From: Lewinellaceae bacterium
GTDB lineage: Bacteria; Bacteroidota; Bacteroidia; Chitinophagales; Saprospiraceae
NCBI GenBank assembly: GCA_020636255.1
Contig: JACJYE010000011.1
Location: forward strand, 211,864 to 275,863
Reading direction: 5' to 3'
Length of the DNA stretch: 64,000 nucleotides
The translations under genes were made by a program, and so were the position numbers. The notes beneath the pieces were generated by a model. It saw only the letters and a program-made list of their open reading frames with translations. It did no database searches and was not told the DNA's origin. Shown here piece after piece: positions 7,606-16,768 of the stretch. Each line of letters begins with the position of its first letter. Within the stretch, counting starts at the first letter, position 1.

Positions 7606-10600
7606 CTACTTATCCGCCTCCATGAACTCCTCCCTGCTGCGGTAGGTGATCTCAGGGATGCCTTCCGCAGCCAAAGCCTTGTTCACCTCGGCCAGTTGGC
7701 TGAGGTAGCCGTCCATTTTGGCCCGGGCAGCCTCTAGCTTAGAAGCGAGCAATGCCAGGTTGTCCATCTGAGCGTTGGATGGGCGCCCGGCATAATTCAC
7801 GACATCGCTGTACAGGCTCGATATCTTCTCCCGCAGGCGGGGTTCAGCCTGGCCGACGTAGTTGTCGCCGGTGGTGACCACCATTTCTTCGTAGAGGGCC
7901 GTGACAGAAGCCTCGAACGGATCGAGCTTCTTAAGGGCTTTTTTGGACAGCTCCTTGCCTCGGGCCACATTTATCCCTTCCCGGATATAGTCGATCTGGT
8001 CGACGAGGTAGGCCAGGCTCTCGTTCATGCGGTAGAGCTTCATGGCCGCTTCGTGTTGAGCTGCCCGGCCCGCATCAGAATGGATGGAACCCGGGTCGGA
8101 GATCAGCTTCATTGTGGTTTCGTAGGTATCCTTGCCCTTAGTCAGGCGTACGGTATACGTGCCCGGGGGTAGGGTAGGCGCTGCAAAGCCCCCTGTCGCC
8201 AGGGTCTTTGCCTTGGCCACTTTCGGTAATTTATAGCGGAAGTTCCACGACACCTGGTTGATGCCTTTGCTTTTGCCGGGGGGCAGGTCCGCTATGCGTT
8301 CGCCCTTTTCGTCGAATATCTCCAGTGTCATTTTTCCGAAGGTGTGCCGGTTCTTGAGGTAATAGACGATCTGAACGGCGGATGGCGGGTTGTCGCCTAC
8401 ATACTCGCCAAAGGTGGCGGTGCTTCCGAAGTCGGGCGATTCCCGGATGATGGCTGGCGGGCGCTCGAAGAAATGCACGGGTTGGGCCATCACTTCAGGC
8501 GTCAGCTGGCGCAGCGGTGTAATGTCGTCGATGATGATGATGCCGCGCCCGTGTGTGGCGAGTACCAGCGCATGGTCGCGCGGATGCAGGGCGATGTGGT
8601 GTACCGCCACAGCCGGCATATTGTTCGTGAATTTGGACCAGTTTTGCCCGCCGTCGACGGTAATGTACAGGCCGAATTCCGTACCGAGGTACAACAGGCC
8701 GGGGTTGACGTAATCTTCCTTGATGCAACGTGCAAAACCTTCGATATCGGGCGTGGCGATAGACACCCAGCTTTTTCCGCTATCGGTGGTTTTGTAGACA
8801 TACGTATTGCCATCATTGCGGGTGTGGCCATCAAAAATGGCGTAAGCCGTTTGTTTGTCGAAGTTGCTGGGCTCAATGTGGTAGGCCCAGGTGCTCTTCG
8901 GCATGCCGGGTATGTTAGCCGTAAGGTTGGCCCAGTTTTTCCCGCCGTCGACGGTCAGCTGCACGTTGCCGTCGTCGGTACCTACCCAGATGATTTTTTC
9001 ATCCAGCGGTGATTCGCCGATAGTGAAAATGGTGCAGTGGTTCTCGGCGCCGGAATTATCGGTGCTCAGCCCGCCGCTTTCTTCCTGCAGCTGCTTGCCT
9101 GGGTCGTTGGTGGTCAGGTCGGGGGATATCTTGGCCCAGGTTTCGCCGCGGTCGTCGGAGCGGTGCAGGAACTGGCTGCCGGCGAACAGGCGGTTGGGCT
9201 GATGGTGGCTGGTGCTAATGGGGGTATTCCAGTTGAAACGCAGTTTGGTATCGCTGGCTTCAGCATAAGGTTTGATGTTCTTGACCTGCCGCTTGGCGAT
9301 ATCTACGCGCCAGAGGCCTTCGGCGCCCTGCATTTCGGAATAACAAATGTTGGGGTCGGTAGGGTGGGGGTATACCCGAAACCCGTCGCCATACCCCACT
9401 TCAATCCAGTCGCGCGGCTCGATGCCGCCGGCGCTGGCCGAAGGGCCTACCCAGGAACCATTATCCTGCAGCCCTCCGTACACGCGGAAGGGCTTCTGGT
9501 TGTCGAGGGTGACGTGATAGTATTGTGAGACCGGCAGCCCTTTGACCATTTCCCAGACGGTGCCCCCATCCCAGCTGCGGTAAACGCCGCCGTCGCTGCC
9601 CAGATAGAGCCGGTTGGAATCGTTGACGTCGAACCAGAAGTCGTGGATATCGGAATGCACGCCGCTGCCGATGGGCCGGAAGGTGCGCCCCCCGTCCTTG
9701 CTGATGGAACCGCTAAGGCCGGCTTTGCATACGATATCCGGGTTTTTGGGGTCCACAACGATGCGGGAAAAATAGAAGGGGCGCACGGCCAGCTCGAAGT
9801 CTTTGTTGCGGTGTGCCCAGGTAGCGCCGCCGTCTTCCGAGCGGTACAGGCCCTTGTTCTCGTTTTTCTCCGATTCGATAACGGCATAGAGGATATCGGG
9901 CGCCGAAGGCGCTACGGCAATGGCTATGCGGCCCAGTTGACCGGCGGGGAAGCCCTCGTGGATCTTTTTCCAGTTCTTTCCACCGTCCTCGGTCTTGTAC
10001 AGCGCGCTGTTATAGCCTCCTGAACTGAAGGAGTAGGCCGTTCGGCGAAACTCCCAGAAAGCGGCGTAGAGCACCCTGGGGTTGCGGGGGTCCATTGCCA
10101 GGTCTGAACAACCGGTGGCAGGGTTGACGTCAAGGATCTTTTCCCAGCTTTTTCCGCCGTCGGTGGTTTTGTATACGCCTCTGTCTTCGCTGTCGCCCCA
10201 AAGTGCGCCAAGCACGCCGACATATACTTCATCGGGGTTGTCGGGGTTAATCTGGATGCTGCTGATGCGCTCCGACTTTTCCAGCCCGCTTTTCTCCCAG
10301 CTTTTTCCGCCATCGGTGGTTTTATAGATACCGTTGCCTACCGAGACGCTGTTGCGCGTCCAGCATTCGCCGGTACCTACCCACAGCACCTTGTCCGGTT
10401 GTACGGGGTCGACGGCAATAGCGCCGATCGATTGGGGGTAATCGTCGAAGATGGATTTGAAAGTAGCGCCGCCGTCGGTAGATTGCCAGACGCCGCCACC
10501 GGCAGCGCCTACATAGATGATCTTCGGGTCGGAGGGATGCCCAGCCAGGTCGGAGATGCGCCCGCTCATCAGGGCGGGCCCGATCTGCCGGCCGCGCAGG

Positions 10601-10698
10601 GAGCCGAACAGGGCGTCGCCCTTCAGGGTGACGGCGTCCTGCCCGATAAGGGGCGTAAGGCTGGATATCGCAAAAAGGAGGAGGAGAAGTCGTTGCAT
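7606..10698 (-). CDS. Large secreted beta-propeller protein with Asp-box repeats (VPS10/sortilin-like 'glycosyl hydrolase')
   Basis: From the preferred ATG at 10698 the protein has about 1,030 residues and starts with a signal peptide (MQRLLLLLFAISSLTPLIGQ); an upstream ATG at 10722 would add eight residues that fit a signal peptide less well. The N-terminal 700 or so residues hold many Asp-box (BNR) motifs of the type TTDGGKSWEK, as in VPS10/sortilin-like and xyloglucanase-like propellers. The C-terminal 300 or so residues include a beta-rich stretch and then a helical region. Proteins of this shape are often labelled 'glycosyl hydrolase' in Bacteroidota, but no catalytic acid pair can be assigned from sequence alone. 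It is probably exported to the periplasm or surface. Substrate and activity are unknown. Confidence 0.82.
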   Translation of the reverse strand: MQRLLLLLFAISSLTPLIGQDAVTLKGDALFGSLRGRQIGPALMSGRISDLAGHPSDPKIIYVGAAGGGVWQSTDGGATFKSIFDDYPQSIGAIAVDPVQPDKVLWVGTGECWTRNSVSVGNGIYKTTDGGKSWEKSGLEKSERISSIQINPDNPDEVYVGVLGALWGDSEDRGVYKTTDGGKSWEKILDVNPATGCSDLAMDPRNPRVLYAAFWEFRRTAYSFSSGGYNSALYKTEDGGKNWKKIHEGFPAGQLGRIAIAVAPSAPDILYAVIESEKNENKGLYRSEDGGATWAHRNKDFELAVRPFYFSRIVVDPKNPDIVCKAGLSGSISKDGGRTFRPIGSGVHSDIHDFWFDVNDSNRLYLGSDGGVYRSWDGGTVWEMVKGLPVSQYYHVTLDNQKPFRVYGGLQDNGSWVGPSASAGGIEPRDWIEVGYGDGFRVYPHPTDPNICYSEMQGAEGLWRVDIAKRQVKNIKPYAEASDTKLRFNWNTPISTSHHQPNRLFAGSQFLHRSDDRGETWAKISPDLTTNDPGKQLQEESGGLSTDNSGAENHCTIFTIGESPLDEKIIWVGTDDGNVQLTVDGGKNWANLTANIPGMPKSTWAYHIEPSNFDKQTAYAIFDGHTRNDGNTYVYKTTDSGKSWVSIATPDIEGFARCIKEDYVNPGLLYLGTEFGLYITVDGGQNWSKFTNNMPAVAVHHIALHPRDHALVLATHGRGIIIIDDITPLRQLTPEVMAQPVHFFERPPAIIRESPDFGSTATFGEYVGDNPPSAVQIVYYLKNRHTFGKMTLEIFDEKGERIADLPPGKSKGINQVSWNFRYKLPKVAKAKTLATGGFAAPTLPPGTYTVRLTKGKDTYETTMKLISDPGSIHSDAGRAAQHEAAMKLYRMNESLAYLVDQIDYIREGINVARGKELSKKALKKLDPFEASVTALYEEMVVTTGDNYVGQAEPRLREKISSLYSDVVNYAGRPSNAQMDNLALLASKLEAARAKMDGYLSQLAEVNKALAAEGIPEITYRSREEFMEADK

Positions 10699-10731
10699 GA
10701 TAGGATGGTTTGTTAGAGGCATAGTTCAAAA

Positions 10732-10920
10732 AGGCTGTCTCAAAAGAGCCTGCAAATGGGAATCCTCAGGGATATCCTCCCGCGAAGGACGGGAAGGCAA
10801 CGCGAAGTACGCTAAATAGTGGCTTGTAAATACCCCATAGCGCCCTTTGCGAAGCCTTCGCGCCCTTTGCGGGAACCTGCTCCGCGTTCTTTGCCTCAGC
10901 GTTTACTTTTAAGACAGCCT
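10732..10920. mobile_element. MITE-like element with inverted ends AGGCTGTCTCAAAAG
   Basis: The ends 10732-10746 and 10906-10920 are inverted repeats matching at 14 of 15 bases. The 189-bp interior is non-coding and includes a segment (10801-10850) repeated imperfectly at 39062-39111. A second element with the same kind of ends lies at 53842-54001. No transposase is encoded, so if mobile it would depend on an enzyme elsewhere. No clear target duplication is visible. Confidence 0.55.
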
Positions 10921-10974
10921 CTTTATCAATCAGAAAGAACAACAAGGCCGGCCAAAGGCCGCACGGCAGGTTCG

Positions 10975-11745
10975 TTATTTCCCGTCGGCAGGAGCAGCCG
11001 TTTCCGGGAATGCGAAGAAGGAAACTTCGAGCGGCACGTTCAGCACGATCTTCTCGATGGCCATTGCGAACATGGCCTGGCCATTCATTTTCTGGGAGAT
11101 GCTGAAGGGGAAATAGATGCCCTCCACCTCCTGGTAGTCGCTATAGAACACCTCGGCCGGCTGTCCCTTCATCGGGCCTGATTTGGCAAACTCCCTGGTC
11201 ATGATCGGAACATTGGTTTCCTTGTCGAAGAAGTAGTAGCTGAAATTCTCTTCTTCCTTGCCATCCACCGTGACGGGCTTTTTCGTCAGTTTGACCTTAT
11301 AACAATCCGTGCCTTCCACTGTTTCTTCGCCTTCGAGGGAAACGGTATAACCTTTATCGGCATACCCGAGGAAGGCGTTCATGAAATCCATCTCCCCTTT
11401 CATCAGTTCAGACTGTTCTGCATCCCATTTTTCAGCTTCCATGGTCATAAAGTTGGTGGACCATCCTTCCTCCCCATCGAAGGCCATCTGCGTGATGGTT
11501 TTTCCCTGGAAGGAAATGTCCATCCGTTGCAGGCCAGGGGCCTTCTGGTACATGGTTACGGGAATATCCATGCCCTGAGCTTTGGCGTTGCCGCTCATTT
11601 CCAGGCTGGATACGGCAGCCAGGGCTTCTTTGCCTCCAATGGTTTCGAGGTAGGAGTCGATGATCTCTTCAGCGGTTTGGGCTGCTAGTGTCTGCAGGCC
11701 GGCGAGCAACATAAAAAAGGATAACAGAAAAAGCGATTTTTTCAT
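10975..11745 (-). CDS. Periplasmic LolA-like / outer-membrane-lipoprotein-sorting-like protein
   Basis: A 256-residue exported protein with a typical signal peptide (MKKSLFLLSFFMLLAGLQTLAAQ). After it comes AEEIIDSYLETIGGKEALAAV, the usual opening of the LolA/LolB-like fold proteins found in many copies in Bacteroidota. The remaining sequence is beta-strand-rich with alternating hydrophobic residues, as expected for an open barrel that binds acyl chains or other lipids. It is not the canonical LolA; such paralogues mostly lack an assigned cargo. A palindromic repeat ends 27 bp upstream of the start codon. It may follow the unknown gene at 12021-13205 on the same strand but is separated from it by about 275 bp. 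Confidence 0.75.
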   Translation of the reverse strand: MKKSLFLLSFFMLLAGLQTLAAQTAEEIIDSYLETIGGKEALAAVSSLEMSGNAKAQGMDIPVTMYQKAPGLQRMDISFQGKTITQMAFDGEEGWSTNFMTMEAEKWDAEQSELMKGEMDFMNAFLGYADKGYTVSLEGEETVEGTDCYKVKLTKKPVTVDGKEEENFSYYFFDKETNVPIMTREFAKSGPMKGQPAEVFYSDYQEVEGIYFPFSISQKMNGQAMFAMAIEKIVLNVPLEVSFFAFPETAAPADGK

Positions 11746-11772
11746 GGATGGTTTGATTTAGGTAAGTAACGA

Positions 11773-11878
11773 TCAAAAAAAGTTCGACCATTTTGAGCTA
11801 TGGCGCAGGCTGCAAGCTTTATAAAAGCCGGAAGGTAAGCCACATCGCAAAATCTCCAATGAGGAACTGATTTTTTGA
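11773..11878. repeat. Hairpin element R2, copy 1 (degenerate)
   Basis: The ends TCAAAAAAAGTTC (11773-11785) and GGAACTGATTTTTTGA (to 11878) are imperfect inverted repeats. The right part (ATCGCAAAATCTCCAATG...) matches the complement of the left arm of the element at 47634-47742 at most positions. The left end lies 27 bp before the start codon of the minus-strand LolA-like gene. Confidence 0.55.
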
Positions 11879-12020
11879 ACACTACTTAAGTGTTGTAATG
11901 AATTGGGGATGAAAATAAGGCGTTTGTCGCTGAGTTGGCCCAATTTTTCGACATTTAGCGGCGAGAATGCCACAAAAAAGGGGTTTACAGGCGACAAAAG
12001 TGATCCTCAGCGGAGCAAGG

Positions 12021-13205
12021 TCATTCCATACAGCGGATCTGGTTGATAAAGAAACCTACGTCGTACACCTCATATTCTTCATAACCACTACTCCAGGCGA
12101 CGATAGCAGTATCGGCCTCGCTGCGTTTAAGGATGTTGATCTGGCTCTGGTCGATAGGGTAGTGGACCAGATAGGTAAGCAGGCCGGTTTCCGTGTCGAA
12201 AGCGCCTTTGTCCATTTTTCCGGAGAACAAGGTGATGAACTGCCCATTGAGCAGTTTGACCATGAGGTAGCTGCCTTTTTCGATAAAGCCGTATGCCTCG
12301 CGGGCGTTGGGATAGGCGAAAGTGAATTGCAGGCTGAGGAAGCGGAACCCGCCCAGTTGGGTGAAATAGCCCTCGCAGGTGAGGTAGTGCTTGTCTTTCA
12401 GGAATGGGCGCAGGCGCTCGTCGGTATGTGTAAAGAGCAGCTGCTTGTGCAGGTCGCGCCGGAAGCGGCCGCGGTCGTCCTTACCTTCATAGGCAAACTC
12501 ACAGGCCTGAGCGGGTGGATGCAGGATGACATCTTCGGTATGGGTGAACGGCAGGTAGTTGTCGTCGAGCAGCAGGTTGCCGAAGTAATTGGCGGAGGTC
12601 AGGTCGAGGTTTTCGTACTGGCGCGCCTGTTGTTTTTTCGCTTGTTGGTTGCGCTGGTATTCCTGCACGTAGTTGCCTCGGCGCACGATCTCTTCGGCCT
12701 GGTTGGCTTCCCGGGCAGCCAGCAGGGCCTCGTTGGCCGTTTCGCGCTCCGTTTGCCTGGCGGCCTTAAGGCGGGCCGACAGGCGGTTAATGGTTTCGGC
12801 GCCGGCTTTGGCGGCAGCGGCCTGGCGGTACTGTTCTTCGACCATGTTGCGCTGGCGCGCGGCCTCGTCGGCACGCTCCTGAGCGATGCGGGCGGCGTCT
12901 TTGGAAAGCTGCGATTTGCGCTCGGAGATGCGGCGCAGGTCTTCGGAGGTTACGGGGATGCTCCCCTCCAGGGGTTCGATCTTTACATCCAGCACCGGAT
13001 ATTTGTTCTCTGCGGCTTGGGCATTCTGGGCCGTTGGCGGCTGCGGGTTATCCTGGCCGAATTCGGAGAACAGCTGGGTCGTACCATCGGGGAAAACGAT
13101 GATGGTCTCTCCTTTTTCATTGGTGCGCATCACCTGCCCCAGAAGGGGGGGAGTGGCTACCGCAAAGGCTAGCGAGAACAGCAGGAGGTATAGCTTTTCC
13201 GTCAT
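12021..13205 (-). CDS. Secreted protein of unknown function with coiled-coil region
   Basis: The best start is ATG 13205, which gives about 394 residues beginning with a signal peptide (MTEKLYLLLFSLAFAVATPPLLGQ); the longer frame from 13316 would bury this signal. After a short TIIVFPDGTTQLFSEFG segment and a Pro/Gln/Ala linker there is a charged, Ala/Glu/Arg-rich stretch (about residues 75-205) likely to form a long helix or coiled coil. The C-terminal 190 or so residues look globular and beta-rich (LTCEGYFTQLGGFRFLSLQFTF). I do not recognise a named domain. It is probably a periplasmic or envelope protein. Confidence 0.7.
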   Translation of the reverse strand: MTEKLYLLLFSLAFAVATPPLLGQVMRTNEKGETIIVFPDGTTQLFSEFGQDNPQPPTAQNAQAAENKYPVLDVKIEPLEGSIPVTSEDLRRISERKSQLSKDAARIAQERADEAARQRNMVEEQYRQAAAAKAGAETINRLSARLKAARQTERETANEALLAAREANQAEEIVRRGNYVQEYQRNQQAKKQQARQYENLDLTSANYFGNLLLDDNYLPFTHTEDVILHPPAQACEFAYEGKDDRGRFRRDLHKQLLFTHTDERLRPFLKDKHYLTCEGYFTQLGGFRFLSLQFTFAYPNAREAYGFIEKGSYLMVKLLNGQFITLFSGKMDKGAFDTETGLLTYLVHYPIDQSQINILKRSEADTAIVAWSSGYEEYEVYDVGFFINQIRCME

Positions 13206-13328
13206 GATGCGTTGTCCGTTTGGGGTTAAGAGCTTGTTTTGGTGCAGAGCGCCAAGTTTTAGCTGCCGTTTTACAAAAAATAAGCCGCTTTTTCGTTTTT
13301 TTATTGTCGAACTCATTTTTTAGTATTC

Positions 13329-13387
13329 CTTAGAGCTTGTTTGGTGGCCTTTGCAGCTCAAAGGGTGGCCTCCAAACAAGCTCTTAG
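13329..13387. repeat. Short palindromic repeat R4 (GAGCTTGTTTGG family)
   Basis: Two inverted arms, CTTAGAGCTTGTTTGGTGGCC and its near-complement at 13367-13387, flank an interior of about 17 bp. Single arms of the same sequence occur at 39991-40012, 44081-44100 and 53651-53670. It lies in the spacer between divergent genes. It looks like a small repeat or MITE remnant rather than a terminator, since neither flanking gene ends here. Confidence 0.55.
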
Positions 13388-13482
13388 TAATTAATACGCA
13401 GGAATCGGCGCGAAGTTTCAAAAATACACACCCCGGCCCGATATTAAGGCCTTTATACATGCTCTAATAAAAACCAAAGCCA

Positions 13483-15687
13483 ATGATGAGGAAAACCACG
13501 GGTATGCTTCTGCTCCTGAGCCTAATGGCTTCCTGCAGGCCCAATGCAGGCAACAGCGATACTGAGCTCATCCTTCCCGAGTTTAAGGATTTTAAAATAC
13601 AATACCCCGAAACCTATCGCGATACCGCTGTGGTGGACGATTACTTCGGCCAGAAGGTTGCCGACCCCTACCGCTGGCTGGAAGACGGCGATTCGGACGC
13701 CACTTTTCAGTGGGTGGAAAAAGAGCGTTCGCTGACGGAAAACTATTTCAAAAACATCCCCTTCCGCGAAGCCATCCGCAGCCGGCTGGCCAGCCTGTGG
13801 AACTACGAACGTTATTCAGCCCCCATGAAACGGGGGGCGTTTTACTACATTTTCAAAAACGACGGCCTGCAGAACCAGGACGTCCTGTACCGCATGGCCA
13901 CCATCGACGGCCCTATGGAGCCGGTGCTTAACCCCAACAACTTTTCCGCCGACGGATCAGCGGCCCTGGGAGAATACGGCTTCTCAAAAGACGGCACCCT
14001 GCTGGCCTACCAGGCCTCGCAGGCGGGGTCCGACTGGCGCACCATCCTGGTCAAGAACCTTTCGACAGGGGGCATGCTGGCGGATACCGTACGCTGGGTG
14101 AAATTTTCGCCGGTATCCTGGTACCGCGACGGCTTTTTTTATTCGCGTTACCCCGCGCCAAAAGAAGGAGAAGCCCTGGCCGGCAAGAACGAATTCCACC
14201 AGGTCTATTACCACCGGGTTGGCACTCCGCAGGAAGCCGATGAACTGGCATACGCCGACCGCATGCACCCCCTGCGCAATGCCACAGCAGAGGTGACGGA
14301 TGACGAGCACTACCTCATCCTCTACACTTCCGAATCGACGAGCGGCAATGCCCTGTACTTTCGCGACCTCCGTTCGGATGTTCCTTATTTTACGCCGGTG
14401 GTGGAGTCTTTCGACTACGATTTCACCCTTGTGGGTAGTGACGATAATGCGCTGTATGTGCTCACGAACCATAAGGCGCCCAACAAAAGGCTGGTCCGCA
14501 TCAGCACCCGGCAGCCCGACGTCCGCTACTGGCAGGAGGTCATTCCCGAATCGGGCGATGTCCTGCAGGAAGCTTATCTGTTCGGCGGAAAGCTGGTTGC
14601 CCACTACCTGCACGACGCTTGCAGCCAGGTGCGCGTTTTTGCGCTTGACGGCAAGGAAGCGCAGAGCCTTGATCTGCCCGGCCTGGGTGCAGTGCTCAAC
14701 TTCAGCGGCAGGCCCGATAGCCCCGAGCTGTTTTACGAATACACTTCCCTGGCCCAACCGGCCACCGTATACCACCTCGCCCTGAACACCATGGCCCAAA
14801 GCGTGTACAAAAAAGCGGACATAGCCTTCGATAGCGATGCATACGTGGCTAAGCAGGTGCAATACAAAAGCCATGACGGCACCATGATCCCCATGTTCAT
14901 CGTGCACCGCAAGGGCCTGAAGCTGGACGGCGCCCGCCCCACCTTGTTGTACGGTTATGGCGGTTTCGACATCCCGGTACTGCCCATCTTTAACCGGACG
15001 CGTTATATGCTCTTTCCCGTCGTGCTCGAGAACGATGGCGTATGCGTGGTTGCCAATATCAGGGGCGGCGGCGAGTTCGGCAAGGCCTGGCACGAGGCGG
15101 GCACCAGGCGCAATAAGCAGAACGTCTTTGACGACTTTCAGGCCGCTGCGGAATACCTCATCGCCAACCATTATACTTCGCCTCAGAAGCTGGCCATCCA
15201 TGGCGCTTCCAATGGCGGGCTGCTCGTCGGCGCCTGTCTGACGCAACGGCCCGACCTGTACGCCGTGGCCCTTCCGGCCGTCGGCGTGCTCGACATGCTG
15301 CGCTACCAGAAGTTCACTATCGGCTGGGCCTGGGCCGACGACTACGGCTCCAGCGACAACCAGCAGGATTTCGATTACCTCTTTGCTTATTCGCCCCTGC
15401 ACAATATCAGCAACGAAGCTTACCCGGCCACCCTGATCACCACTGCCGACCATGACGACCGCGTGGTGCCTGCTCATTCTTTTAAATTCGCCGCTACCCT
15501 GCAGTCGAAGCAACAGGGCGCAGCGCCCATCCTGATCCGTATCGAACCAAGCGCAGGCCATGGCGCCGGTAAGCCTACCGCCAAACGCATAGCGGAAGGA
15601 GCCGATATGCTGGCCTTTATGTTCTACAATATGAAGGAAGGCTACCGACACCCCGTCGCCGGCCAGGTAACCGGTGGCAGCGAATAG
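13483..15687 (+). CDS. Prolyl oligopeptidase family serine peptidase (S9A), lipoprotein
   Basis: A 734-residue protein with a lipobox near the N-terminus (SLMASC, Cys about residue 18), so probably lipid-anchored. Residues about 40-450 form the seven-bladed propeller typical of prolyl oligopeptidases, starting with the family motif DDYFGQKVADPYRWLED. The C-terminal alpha/beta-hydrolase domain carries the catalytic Ser in GASNGG (about residue 576), the Asp in ADHDDRVVP and the His in SAGHGAG (about residue 693). All triad residues are present, so it should be active. It cleaves short peptides after proline. Lipid anchoring points to peptide processing in the periplasm or at the surface. It stands alone between a repeat-containing spacer and a tandem-repeat spacer. 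Confidence 0.92.
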   Translation: MMRKTTGMLLLLSLMASCRPNAGNSDTELILPEFKDFKIQYPETYRDTAVVDDYFGQKVADPYRWLEDGDSDATFQWVEKERSLTENYFKNIPFREAIRSRLASLWNYERYSAPMKRGAFYYIFKNDGLQNQDVLYRMATIDGPMEPVLNPNNFSADGSAALGEYGFSKDGTLLAYQASQAGSDWRTILVKNLSTGGMLADTVRWVKFSPVSWYRDGFFYSRYPAPKEGEALAGKNEFHQVYYHRVGTPQEADELAYADRMHPLRNATAEVTDDEHYLILYTSESTSGNALYFRDLRSDVPYFTPVVESFDYDFTLVGSDDNALYVLTNHKAPNKRLVRISTRQPDVRYWQEVIPESGDVLQEAYLFGGKLVAHYLHDACSQVRVFALDGKEAQSLDLPGLGAVLNFSGRPDSPELFYEYTSLAQPATVYHLALNTMAQSVYKKADIAFDSDAYVAKQVQYKSHDGTMIPMFIVHRKGLKLDGARPTLLYGYGGFDIPVLPIFNRTRYMLFPVVLENDGVCVVANIRGGGEFGKAWHEAGTRRNKQNVFDDFQAAAEYLIANHYTSPQKLAIHGASNGGLLVGACLTQRPDLYAVALPAVGVLDMLRYQKFTIGWAWADDYGSSDNQQDFDYLFAYSPLHNISNEAYPATLITTADHDDRVVPAHSFKFAATLQSKQQGAAPILIRIEPSAGHGAGKPTAKRIAEGADMLAFMFYNMKEGYRHPVAGQVTGGSE

Positions 15688-15838
15688 GTAAGGTTTTAGG
15701 TGAAGCATTTCAGGTTATCCGCTAACTGTATTACTTTGCAACCGCGATCGGGGATTGGGAGATAGGGGGACTTGGAGACTTGGAGACCTGGAGATGGAGG
15801 CCTGCGACGTAAAGCCAAGAAAGCGAGCTTACACCCCA

Positions 15839-15922
15839 TACCTTGTACCTTGTGCCTTTTACCTTTTACCTTTTACCTTTTACCTTGTACCTTGTACCTT
15901 TTACCCCATACCCCATACCCCG
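15839..15922. repeat. Heptamer tandem repeat (12 in-phase units, TACCTTT/TACCTTG/TACCCCA)
   Basis: Exactly 84 bp can be read as twelve consecutive 7-mers beginning TACC or TGCC. Just upstream (about 15751-15800) is a G-rich, looser repeat (GGAGACTTGGAGACCTGGAGA). Such heptameric repeats are prone to slippage. The array ends 24 bp before the cdaA start, so it lies in the cdaA leader or promoter region. Confidence 0.85.
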
Positions 15923-15946
15923 TACGCCAAAACATGCAACCCGTAA

Positions 15947-16741
15947 ATGCTCTATCTGTTCCACATAGGATTTCTTCCCGTCCGCATCTGGGATGTGCTG
16001 GACATACTCATTGTGGGGTATCTGATCTATCAGATCTACAAGTTGTTGCGGGGCAATATCGCTTTCAACATCTTCATTGGTGTGCTCATGATGTACATGG
16101 CCTGGTGGCTGGTCAAAGAGTTGGAGATGGACCTGTTGGCGGCGGTGCTGGGGCAGTTTGTCAGTGTGGGAGTGATCATTATCATCATTATTTTTCAGCC
16201 TGAGGTGCGGCGTTTCCTGCTCTTTTTGGGCAAGAACACCCTGAGGCAGCGATCCAATTTCGTAGGGCGCATTATCGACCGCAACCTGGAGGATACCGAA
16301 GAAAAGGCCCGGCAGCTTCGCGCCATCCGTTCGGCCCTGTTGCGCATGGGCAAAAAAAGGACAGGCGCTCTGATCGTGCTGGCCGGCAACCTCAACCTCG
16401 ACGGCCTGGTGAGCGCCGGTATCACCCTGAATTCGGAGATCAGCGAGCCGCTGCTGGAGAGCATTTTCAATAAAGAAAGCCCGCTGCACGATGGCGCGGT
16501 GCTGATCGTCAATGGCCGCATACTATCGGCAAGTTGCATCCTGCCGGTATCGGAAAATGTGCACCTGCCTTCTTCAGCGGGCCTGCGCCACCGGGCGGCG
16601 GTAGGCATTACCGAGCGGGCCGATGTGTCGGCCTTTGTCGTCTCCGAAGAGACGGGCTCCATCTCGTTCACTACCGATGGAAAGTTACACCAGGAAGTAG
16701 GAGAAGAAGAACTGATGAAACTACTGAATGAATATTTCTGA
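15947..16741 (+). CDS. cdaA: Diadenylate cyclase CdaA (c-di-AMP synthase)
   Basis: A 264-residue inner-membrane enzyme that makes cyclic di-AMP from two ATP. About three membrane helices occupy residues 10-85, followed by the DAC (DisA_N) domain. The two catalytic motifs are clear: DGA in SPLHDGAVLIVNG (about residues 180-192) and RHR in GLRHRAAVG. Length and layout match CdaA (YbbP/DacA), not DisA. In many genomes cdaA sits beside folP or a ybbR gene; here it is followed 27 bp later by a GNAT acetyltransferase. c-di-AMP controls potassium and osmolyte balance and envelope stress. The leader contains a heptamer tandem repeat, so copy-number change there could alter expression (inference). Confidence 0.95.
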   Translation: MLYLFHIGFLPVRIWDVLDILIVGYLIYQIYKLLRGNIAFNIFIGVLMMYMAWWLVKELEMDLLAAVLGQFVSVGVIIIIIIFQPEVRRFLLFLGKNTLRQRSNFVGRIIDRNLEDTEEKARQLRAIRSALLRMGKKRTGALIVLAGNLNLDGLVSAGITLNSEISEPLLESIFNKESPLHDGAVLIVNGRILSASCILPVSENVHLPSSAGLRHRAAVGITERADVSAFVVSEETGSISFTTDGKLHQEVGEEELMKLLNEYF

Positions 16742-16768
16742 CCCGACAAGCGGGAACCCCTGTAAACC

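Noticed and set aside
11967..13172. 401-residue plus-strand ORF
   Set aside because: Antisense to the signal-peptide-bearing gene 12021-13205; its translation lacks domain-like features.
13984..15708. 574-residue minus-strand ORF
   Set aside because: Antisense to the S9 peptidase with an intact catalytic triad; GC-rich shadow ORF.
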